Shown: piece after piece, positions 58,601 through 64,000 of the stretch
How positions within the stretch are numbered: the stretch's first letter is position 1
Layout of the letters: each line of letters opens with the position of its first letter
Assembly: GCF_013344685.1 (NCBI RefSeq)
Contig: NZ_CP050137.1
Coordinates: 1,740,001 to 1,804,000 of the forward strand
DNA from: Sphingomonas sp. CL5.1
GTDB lineage: Bacteria; Pseudomonadota; Alphaproteobacteria; Sphingomonadales; Sphingomonadaceae
Direction of reading: 5' to 3'
DNA length: 64,000 nucleotides
Position numbers and translations under genes: made by a program
The notes under the pieces: model-generated
What the model saw: only the letters and a program-made list of their open reading frames with translations
The model's database searches: none
What the model was told of the DNA's origin: nothing

Positions 58601-59080
58601 TCAGCGCCGTGGAACCAGCATGCGGAACCGCGCGATCTCGCACCGCGCGCCGGAACGCGAGCGCAGCGCGTCGCGCCCGGCGCAGATCATGCCGTCGCCC
58701 GTCCGCCGCAGATAGAAGCCGGTGTAGAATTTCAGCGTCGGGCAGGCGTCGTCGAGCTTGGCGCGCAGCCTGCGGCCGTCGACCGTTTCCAGATCGACGT
58801 CGCCATCGGCCATCGTGGCCGCGACGATCGTCTCCATCGGCACACATTTCGGCGCTTTCTGCTCGCGCCACGCGGACGGCGGTGACGGCGCGGGGCGATA
58901 GAGCGGGCGCGGCGGGTCCGCGCGCGAATCGACGCGCGGGATGCGGATCACCATCCGCTCACGGATGATGACCTGCGCCCATTGCGTGCCGGCCAGATCG
59001 TCCATGCCCGTGTCGCGCGCCGACACCAGGATCGGAGCCAAAACGGCGAGCGTCAGCAGGGGCAGGGCGCGTTTCGGCAT
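58601..59080 (-). CDS. Hypothetical exported protein
   Basis: I do not recognise this 159-residue protein. It begins with a signal peptide (MPKRALPLLTLAVLAPILVS), then a strand-rich region (TQWAQVIIRERMVIRIPRV), a proline-rich linker, and a basic C-terminal part with four cysteines (KCVP, DACPT, ICAG, RCEI) that could form two disulfides. The conserved-looking TLKFYTGFYLRRTGDGMICA suggests a compact domain. It is divergent from the FAD oxidoreductase and stands alone on its strand. The signal peptide and coherent cysteine pattern support a real gene. Confidence 0.7.
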   Translation of the reverse strand: MPKRALPLLTLAVLAPILVSARDTGMDDLAGTQWAQVIIRERMVIRIPRVDSRADPPRPLYRPAPSPPSAWREQKAPKCVPMETIVAATMADGDVDLETVDGRRLRAKLDDACPTLKFYTGFYLRRTGDGMICAGRDALRSRSGARCEIARFRMLVPRR

Positions 59081-59147
59081 GGCAAACGGGACAAGCCGTG
59101 GGCGAAGGGATTTGAACGCCGCATGAATTGCGTGCGATGAACGGTGC

Positions 59148-60596
59148 ATGACACCCGCCCAGATACGCCTGCTCGATGCGCTTGCCGGCACGCTCCCGCC
59201 GCGCGCGATCGTCACCGACCGCGACGCGATCGCGCCGCTGGAGACCGACTGGCGCGGCCGCTGGCACGGCCATGCGCCGCTGCTTTTCCTGCCCGGCTCG
59301 ACCGCCGAAGTGTCCGCCATCGTTGCCGCGGCGGCCGCGCTTCGCGTGCCGCTGGTGCCGCAGGGCGGGAACACCTCGATGGTCGGCGGCGCGACGCCGC
59401 CGGCGGACGGCAGCGCGGCGATCCTCTCGACGCGGCGGATGAACGCGATCCGGCGGCTGGATGCCGATGCGGGGCTGGCGGTGGCGGAGGCCGGGGTGAT
59501 CCTGTCCGATCTCCATGCCGCCGCGCTCGGCGTCGGGCGGCGCTTCCCGCTGTCGCTGGGGGCGAAGGGATCGGCGACGGTCGGCGGCCTCGTCTCCACC
59601 AACGCCGGCGGCACCCAGGTGCTGCGCTTCGGCACGATGCGCGGGCTGGTCGCGGGGATCGAGGCGGTGCTGCCCGACGGGCAGGTCCACGACGGGCTGG
59701 CGGCGTTGAAGAAGGACAATCGCGGCTATGACCTCACGCAATTGCTGATCGGCGGGGAGGGGACGCTGGGCGTCGTCACCGCCGCCACGCTGCGGCTGGT
59801 GCCGGCGGTCGCGGCGCGCGCGGTGGCGTGGGTCGGGTTGGCCGATCCGGCGGCGGCGCTGGCGTTGCTGCGGCGCTTCCAGGCGGCGAGCGAGGATGTG
59901 GAGAGCTTCGAGCTGCTTCCGGCGGAATCGCTCGGCGCGGTGCTGCGCCATATTCCCGGCACCCGCGCGCCGCTGGCGGGCGAGCATCCGTGGCACGCGC
60001 TGATCGAGCTGACCGCCGCCGACACCGCGCGCGAGCTGCCCGCCGCCGTGATCGAGCGCGTGCTGGCCGCCGCGCTCGCCGACGGGCTGGTCGCGGACGC
60101 CACGATCGCGGCGAGCGAGGCGCAGGCGGAAGCCTTCTGGCGCATCCGCGAATCGATCTCCGAGGCGGAGCGCGCCACCGGCCCCGCCGCGCAGCATGAC
60201 ATCTCGGTCCCGGTCGAGGCGATGCCGCGCTTCATGGTCGAGGCGGCGGCGGCGTGCGAGGCACGGTTTCCGGGCAGCAGCGCCTCCGGCTTCGGCCATC
60301 TCGGCGACGGCAACGTCCACTTCCATGTCCGCGCGCCGGCCGGGGTCGATGCGCGACGCTGGTTCGCGGAGGAAGCGCCGGTGGTGACGAGCTTCGTTGA
60401 CGATCTGGTGGTCGCGGCGGGCGGCTCGATCTCCGCCGAGCACGGCATCGGCCAGATGAAGCTCGGCGAGCTGGAGCGGTTGTCCGCGCCCGCGCGGATG
60501 ACGGCGCTGCGCGCGATCAAGGCGGCGCTCGATCCGCATGGCATCATGAACCCCGGCAAGCTCGTGGCGCTTGCGCCCGGCGGCGCGGGCGAATAG
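59148..60596 (+). CDS. FAD-linked oxidase (D-2-hydroxyacid/D-2-hydroxyglutarate dehydrogenase-like)
   Basis: This 482-residue flavoprotein of the GlcD/D2HGDH family oxidises a D-2-hydroxy acid. The N-terminal FAD-binding domain shows VPLVPQGGNTSMVGGA, then LSLGAKGSATVGGLVSTNAG and LLIGGEGTLGVVTAATLRL. The C-terminal domain has the metal/substrate residues in GFGHLGDGNVHFHV and a closing AEHGIGQMKL with LDPHGIMNPGKLV. D-lactate, glycolate and D-2-hydroxyglutarate are all possible substrates. It is divergent from the hypothetical exported protein, and sapC follows after 53 bases. Confidence 0.9.
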   Translation: MTPAQIRLLDALAGTLPPRAIVTDRDAIAPLETDWRGRWHGHAPLLFLPGSTAEVSAIVAAAAALRVPLVPQGGNTSMVGGATPPADGSAAILSTRRMNAIRRLDADAGLAVAEAGVILSDLHAAALGVGRRFPLSLGAKGSATVGGLVSTNAGGTQVLRFGTMRGLVAGIEAVLPDGQVHDGLAALKKDNRGYDLTQLLIGGEGTLGVVTAATLRLVPAVAARAVAWVGLADPAAALALLRRFQAASEDVESFELLPAESLGAVLRHIPGTRAPLAGEHPWHALIELTAADTARELPAAVIERVLAAALADGLVADATIAASEAQAEAFWRIRESISEAERATGPAAQHDISVPVEAMPRFMVEAAAACEARFPGSSASGFGHLGDGNVHFHVRAPAGVDARRWFAEEAPVVTSFVDDLVVAAGGSISAEHGIGQMKLGELERLSAPARMTALRAIKAALDPHGIMNPGKLVALAPGGAGE

Positions 60597-60649
60597 GGCC
60601 GCCCGATCCTGGCCGCAACGGCCGCGAATGTATTTCGAGACTGGAGAGA

Positions 60650-61423
60650 ATGATGGCCAGCGCGCCGCAGCAGCTTCCGCTTTTCTATAACGGCCTGGAG
60701 CCGCTTTCGAGCGAGTTGCACGCCAATTACCGCCTCCGGCCCGCCAATGCCGCGCCGTTCCTCCGCAACCAGCATGCGATCCCGGTGACGGTCGAGGAGT
60801 TTCCGCTGGTCCAGCGCTTCATGCCGATCGTGTTCAGCGCGGGCGATGATGCGGTGCCGATCGCGCTGATGGCGCTGAACGAGGGCCTCAACGTGTTCGT
60901 CGATGCGGACGGCAAGCTGACGGAGGAGAATTTCTACGTCCCGGCCTATGTCCGCCGCTATCCGTTCATGCTCGCCCGACTGCGCCCCGATGCGCAGGAG
61001 CTGTCGCTGTGCTTCGATCCGACCGCCGACACGCTCGGCGCGTTCGATGAGGGCGATGCGCTGTTCGACGGCGCGGAGCCAACCGAGCTGACCCGCAACA
61101 TCCTGTCGTTCAACGAATCGTTCGAGCAGGCCGGCGCCCGCACCGCCGCCTTCATCCAGGAGCTGCGCGAGCTGGAGCTGCTGATGGAGGGCGAGGTCTC
61201 GATCCAGCACGAAGGCTATGAGCAGCCGTTCGTCTATCGCGGCTTCCAGATGGTCAACGAGGAGAAGCTGATGGACTTGCGCGGCGACCAGCTTCGCAAG
61301 ATGTCCAAGTCGGGCATGTTGCCGTTGATCTACGCCCATCTCTTTTCGCTGGCGCTGATGCGCGATATCTTCGCGCGTCAGGTTCGTCTGGGCTACCTGC
61401 CGCAGCCGAACCCGATGGTGTAA
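60650..61423 (+). CDS. SapC family protein
   Basis: This 257-residue protein is of the SapC family, first named in Campylobacter S-layer loci but widespread in proteobacteria with unclear function. It shows FRNQHAIPVTVEEF-like spacing (here FLRNQHAIPVTVEEFPLV), FVDADGKLTEENFYVPAYVRRYPF, and a C-terminal GFQMVNEEKLMDL. No membrane segment or signal peptide is seen. Two ATG codons at 60650 and 60653 follow CTGGAGAGA. The family often pairs with tryptophan halogenase and TonB receptor genes in sphingomonads, but not here. Cytochrome b561 follows after 17 bases. Confidence 0.88.
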   Translation: MMASAPQQLPLFYNGLEPLSSELHANYRLRPANAAPFLRNQHAIPVTVEEFPLVQRFMPIVFSAGDDAVPIALMALNEGLNVFVDADGKLTEENFYVPAYVRRYPFMLARLRPDAQELSLCFDPTADTLGAFDEGDALFDGAEPTELTRNILSFNESFEQAGARTAAFIQELRELELLMEGEVSIQHEGYEQPFVYRGFQMVNEEKLMDLRGDQLRKMSKSGMLPLIYAHLFSLALMRDIFARQVRLGYLPQPNPMV

Positions 61424-61440
61424 CGGGAGAAGACGACGCG

Positions 61441-61986
61441 ATGACCAGGCCAATGACCGGCGTTCGCTATTCCGCCGTCGCGGTTGCGTTGCACTGGACC
61501 ATCGCGTTGCTCGTCATCGTCAACCTGATCGTCGGTCTCGGGCATGACGCGGTGCCGGCGCTCCGCGCGTGGATGCCGGCGCACAAGTCGATCGGCATCA
61601 CCGTGCTGGTGCTGACGCTGGCGCGACTCGGCTGGCGGCTGGGGCATCGCGCCCCGCCGCTCCCGGCGGAGGTGCGGGGATGGGAGCGCGGCGTGGCGCA
61701 CACCGTCCACGGCCTGTTCTACGTCGTGCTGATCCTGCTGCCGCTCTCCGGCTGGGCGATGGTCTCCTCGCCCGATCGCAAGAAGCCGCTGGACTGGTTC
61801 GGGGTGTTCGACATCCCGTTCCTCTCCGTCTCGCGCGAAACCGCGCATTTCGGCGGCGGGGCGCATGGGCTGCTCGGCTGGCTGATGCTCGCGCTGGTCC
61901 TGATCCATATCGCCGGCGCGTTGCGCCACCAGTTCCTGCTGCGCGACAATCTCGTCGCGCGGATGCTGCCGGGATCGGCGCGATAA
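61441..61986 (+). CDS. cybB: Cytochrome b561
   Basis: This 181-residue inner-membrane di-heme cytochrome b has four predicted helices. Candidate heme histidines lie in VALHWTIALLVIV (helix 1), AHKSIGITVLVL (helix 2), HTVHGLFYVVLI (helix 3) and HGLLGWLMLALVLIHIAGALRH (helix 4, residues 141-162). Bacterial members accept superoxide or ubiquinol electrons. It follows sapC by 17 bases with an SD-like CGGGAGAAG upstream, so the pair may be one transcript. A probable small RNA gene begins about 60 bases after its stop. Confidence 0.92.
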   Translation: MTRPMTGVRYSAVAVALHWTIALLVIVNLIVGLGHDAVPALRAWMPAHKSIGITVLVLTLARLGWRLGHRAPPLPAEVRGWERGVAHTVHGLFYVVLILLPLSGWAMVSSPDRKKPLDWFGVFDIPFLSVSRETAHFGGGAHGLLGWLMLALVLIHIAGALRHQFLLRDNLVARMLPGSAR

Positions 61987-62011
61987 AATCGACGGGCCGT
62001 TACTGACCCAC

Positions 62012-62039
62012 TTGAAACCATCCGTATCTGTTCTATGTT
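62012..62039 (+). promoter_or_regulatory. Candidate promoter for small RNA
   Basis: TTGAAA (62012-62017) and TATGTT (62034-62039) are separated by 16 bp, a plausible sigma70-like pair in an otherwise GC-rich neighbourhood. Transcription would begin near 62046, giving an RNA that ends at the terminator at 62150. Confidence 0.45.
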
Positions 62040-62045
62040 ATTGAA

Positions 62046-62150
62046 GTACGGCGGCGTGTCCCCCCTTTCGCGATGTCGTACGGCACGCCTCTGGCGTGTC
62101 TCCTCCCTGAACCTTGGCCACCTCGTGCGCTTGCACGAGGTGGTTTTTTT
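62046..62150 (+). ncRNA. Candidate small regulatory RNA (about 105 nt)
   Basis: Between cytochrome b561 and the convergent hutG-like gene there is a stretch without a convincing protein. It has a candidate promoter in front, two C-rich single-stranded elements (TCCCCCC and TCTCCTCCCTG, the latter resembling an anti-Shine-Dalgarno), an internal CACGCC-TCT-GGCGTG hairpin, and a strong terminator. This layout matches the CCUCC-loop trans-acting RNAs described in alphaproteobacteria. The RNA could alternatively be only the 3' end of the cybB transcript. Confidence 0.5.
62118..62150 (+). terminator. Strong intrinsic terminator
   Basis: A perfect 11-bp stem, CCACCTCGTGC (62118-62128) with GCACGAGGTGG (62133-62143), has a GCTT loop and is followed by seven T residues. 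The T-run is on the plus strand only, so it ends plus-strand transcription (the small RNA or the sapC-cybB transcript), not the convergent gene. Confidence 0.92.
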
Positions 62151-62156
62151 ATGTGC

Positions 62157-62990
62157 TCATTCGGCGGCGAGCGCGGAGGGCAGGGCGAACGCTTCGTCGG
62201 CCAGCGCGTCGATCGTCGCGCGGACCAGCGCCACCGTCGCGTCGAAACCCGCGCCGGGCCGGTCCAGCATGGAATCGAGATAAAGCGACCGGTCCAGTTC
62301 CAGTTGGACCGCATGGACCTGCGCGGCGGGATTGCCGTGCCGCTCCAGGATATGCCCCCCGGCGTAAGGCGTGTTGCGGATATGGCGCAGACCGGCGGCT
62401 GCCGCCTCCACCTCCGCGCGCCGCACGAACCGCGTCGCGCATGACCGGCCGAAGCGATCGCCGGTTACGATCCGCGCCTCGCTTCCGGTGATCGGCGGCA
62501 TCGAATGCAGGTCGAGCAGCACCGCGCAGCCGAATCGCGCGCGGGTCCGTTCCAGCAAGTCGGCGAGCGCGGCGTGATACGGGCGATGATCGGCCGCGAT
62601 CCGGGCGACGATCTCCGCGCCGGAAAAGCGCCGCCGCCACAATTCGCCGGTGCGGCCCGTCCGGCGCGGGACGATGCCCAACCCGCCGCGCACCTTGGCG
62701 GTTGGCGGCCTGTCGGCGGCGTCGTCGTCCACGGCGGGGTCGCGCTCATGCTCGGCGCGGTTGAGGTCGATCCACGCGCGGCCCAGCCGCTGGACGATCA
62801 GCGTCTCGCATCCGCGCGCGGCCAGCGCGATCGTGTCGACATGGCGATCCTCCAGCGAGGCGAGTAGCTCCGCCGGCACCCGCAGGTTGGCGCGCAGCGC
62901 CAGTGGGTACTCGCGCCCCGCATGGGGGACGGACAGTACTACGGGGCTCTCCGGAATCGCCGGGCCGAGGATGTCGAACGATCGCGTCAT
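62157..62990 (-). CDS. N-formylglutamate amidohydrolase family protein
   Basis: This 277-residue protein belongs to the HutG/FGase family of zinc amidohydrolases that release formate from N-formylglutamate in histidine breakdown. Visible motifs are LSVPHAGREYP with a likely metal histidine, EDRHVDTIA, WIDLNRAEHERDP, and VLLDLHSMPPI, also typical of metal-binding sites. No other hut gene is in the window, so a broader N-formyl or N-acyl amino acid role is possible. ATG 62990 is preferred; a GTG at 62996 adds two residues. It is divergent from cpdR. Confidence 0.87.
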   Translation of the reverse strand: MTRSFDILGPAIPESPVVLSVPHAGREYPLALRANLRVPAELLASLEDRHVDTIALAARGCETLIVQRLGRAWIDLNRAEHERDPAVDDDAADRPPTAKVRGGLGIVPRRTGRTGELWRRRFSGAEIVARIAADHRPYHAALADLLERTRARFGCAVLLDLHSMPPITGSEARIVTGDRFGRSCATRFVRRAEVEAAAAGLRHIRNTPYAGGHILERHGNPAAQVHAVQLELDRSLYLDSMLDRPGAGFDATVALVRATIDALADEAFALPSALAAE

Positions 62991-63121
62991 CGGCACGCGA
63001 ACCTATGGGAGGTTGCAACCCGTCGCAACCGGCCCTCGCGCGGATGGAAAATCTTAATGGGTTGGCGCATAATGCGCGTGCCGCGCGAGGCATGGCCAGA
63101 GGCAAGGACCGACAACCCCAA

Positions 63122-63499
63122 ATGATCAGAATTCTGCTGGCCGAAGACGATCAGGTGATGCGCGAATATCTCACGCGGGCGCTGGAGCGTTCGGGCTATG
63201 CGGTGACGGCGGTCGATCGCGGCACGGCGGCGCTGCCGCTGATCGAGACGGAGCGATTCGACCTGCTGCTCACCGATATCGTGATGCCCGAGATGGACGG
63301 GATCGAGCTGGCGCAGAAGGCGGCGGACATCGCGCCGGACATGCGCGTGATGTTCATCACCGGCTTCGCCGCCGTCACGCTGAAGGCCGGCAAGGCCATG
63401 CCGCAGGCGCGCGTCCTGTCGAAGCCTTTCCACCTGCGCGACCTGGTGCTGGAGGTCGATCGCATGTTCGAGGCGGGCAATGTGAGCGGCCTCAACTAA
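63122..63499 (+). CDS. cpdR: Response regulator CpdR
   Basis: CpdR is a single-domain response regulator that, when unphosphorylated, directs ClpXP to degrade cell-cycle proteins in alphaproteobacteria. The 125-residue receiver domain has acidic residues in LLAEDDQVMREYL, the phosphorylated aspartate D52 in LLLTDIVMPEMDG, T80 in MFITGFAAV and K101 in LSKPFHLRDL. There is no output domain, as expected. The MIRILLAEDD start and the LSKPFHLRDLV segment follow CpdR closely. The ATG has only a weak Shine-Dalgarno. tRNA-Val follows after 56 bases. Confidence 0.92.
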   Translation: MIRILLAEDDQVMREYLTRALERSGYAVTAVDRGTAALPLIETERFDLLLTDIVMPEMDGIELAQKAADIAPDMRVMFITGFAAVTLKAGKAMPQARVLSKPFHLRDLVLEVDRMFEAGNVSGLN

Positions 63500-63555
63500 A
63501 TGTGAAACGGATGCTTGCGCGGGTCAGACCTCCCCGCTAAAGGCGCCACTCCCGT

Positions 63556-63630
63556 GGGCGTGTAGCTCAGTGGTAGAGCACTGTGTTGACATCGCAGGGG
63601 TCGCAAGTTCAATCCTTGCCACGCCCACCA
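63556..63630 (+). tRNA. tRNA-Val (GAC anticodon)
   Basis: The 75-base sequence folds as a complete cloverleaf including an encoded CCA end. The acceptor stem is GGGCGTG with CACGCCC, the D arm contains AGCTCAGTGGTAGAGC, the anticodon stem-loop CTGTG-TTGACAT-CGCAG places GAC at the anticodon, and the T arm contains GTTCAATCC. GAC reads valine codons GUC/GUU. A hairpin terminator follows two bases after the CCA. Confidence 0.96.
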
Positions 63631-63632
63631 TT

Positions 63633-63670
63633 AAAAGCCCTTGAAAACTTTAGGTTTTCGAGGGCTTTTT
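63633..63670 (+). terminator. Intrinsic terminator after tRNA-Val
   Basis: AAAAGCCCTTGAAAAC (63633-63648) pairs with GTTTTCGAGGGCTTTT (63654-63669) around a TTTAG loop, 16 pairs with one wobble, ending in a T-run. It lies directly behind the tRNA and should define the 3' end of the precursor. Confidence 0.85.
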
Positions 63671-64000
63671 CGTAGGTGAATCAGGTCATCGGCTCGGCCA
63701 GTTCCGGCCAAATTTGACCTGTTTTGACCCGTTTTTGCCCATTCCGTTGGGCATATTTTGGGCACGGGCTGGGCACGGGACGAACCTTCCACCAACCGCG
63801 CCCGTCGATTCGCAGAGCCGCGAGATAACCCCGCAGCGGGATCGGGATCGTCGTTACGCGACTTCCCGGCCCCACCCTCGCGGTGGGCACTCGGCCGCTC
63901 CCGGCAATCGGGAATGGTCGGCTCACCGCAACCGGAATGGCGGGGCAGGGCCACCATGGGAGCGATTCGGTCCCGGATGTGCATGCCGCCGCGGTTGGAA
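63671..64000. other. No supported gene to window end
   Basis: Open frames exist on the minus strand (for example 63681-63926 from a GTG), but they carry no motif I recognise. The stretch near 63720-63780 is unusually T-rich for this genome and contains a nearly exact repeat of TGGGCACGGG spaced 11 bases apart. A gene entering from beyond the window, or an element integrated at the tRNA 3' end, cannot be excluded. Confidence 0.4.

Noticed and set aside
63681..63926. Minus-strand frame as a possible integrase fragment next to tRNA-Val
   Set aside because: No recombinase catalytic residues are visible and the frame is short with a GTG start and no Shine-Dalgarno.
1..64000. CRISPR array, insertion sequence or toxin-antitoxin module
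   Set aside because: No regularly spaced direct repeats, transposase motifs or paired small toxin/antitoxin genes were found. The KGG protein at 13946 carries a plasmid-stabilisation label only by name.

Overview
The window reads as a contiguous chromosomal stretch from a high-GC alphaproteobacterium, most likely a sphingomonad (Sphingomonas and relatives). This is inferred from the hopanoid gene order, a CpdR-type response regulator, TonB-receptor plus spinster-like MFS catabolic modules, SapC, PhhA and DUF6491 proteins, and the dense, short-spaced, GC-rich coding. No taxonomic search was possible. I see no transposase, phage gene or CRISPR array.

Layout. 1-10.8 kb is a hopanoid and isoprenoid locus: the 3' part of squalene-hopene cyclase, hpnG, hpnH, ispH, an MlaC/HpnM-like protein, an MlaA/VacJ-like protein, dxs, a DUF2141 protein and the RND exporter hpnN, with a Crp-family regulator overlapping the end of hpnN. 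11.5-12.8 kb holds a fluoride riboswitch, a possible 12-codon leader, crcB and a universal-stress protein, followed by an AraC regulator and a small KGG-rich protein. 14.3-31.2 kb is a catabolic island for homoprotocatechuate (3,4-dihydroxyphenylacetate) or a close relative. Its minus-strand operon carries two hpaG halves, LigA/LigB-type ring-cleavage subunits, hpaF, hpaH, hpaI, an aldehyde dehydrogenase and a GST, followed by an aromatic aminotransferase, an IclR regulator and succinate-semialdehyde dehydrogenase. Its plus-strand arm carries hpaE, a Rieske oxygenase, an MFS transporter and a TonB receptor. Together they can be read as uptake, oxygenase activation, meta-cleavage, and conversion to pyruvate plus succinate. 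Repeated TAACATG(A/T)TA motifs sit at both the divergent promoter and the TonB-receptor promoter.

31.4-47.2 kb is housekeeping and mixed metabolism: SDR, prmA, a globin, phhA, OsmC, a glycine-zipper protein, a gene-poor stretch of about 850 bp with DnaA-box-like repeats, a YicG-type channel, a rutE-like/tsaB/rimI/GNAT operon, fdhD-mobA, a DUF885 protein, a DMT transporter, proS, a thioesterase, a class I fumarase and a DUF6491 protein. 47.3-54.8 kb has a crotonase and then a pentose-phosphate operon: rpiA, tkt, tal, gnd and two HAD phosphatases. 54.8-58.5 kb is a minus-strand operon of a DEAD helicase, DUF1289, pmbA and cysQ. 58.6-64 kb contains a small secreted protein, a FAD oxidoreductase, sapC, cytochrome b561, a probable small RNA with a strong terminator, an N-formylglutamate amidohydrolase, cpdR and tRNA-Val(GAC).

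Most lines of evidence are protein motifs read by eye. Start codons were chosen from Shine-Dalgarno spacing, gene overlap and family N-termini, and are less certain than the gene calls. The long open frames antisense to dxs, hpaE, tkt and other genes are composition artefacts and are not annotated.
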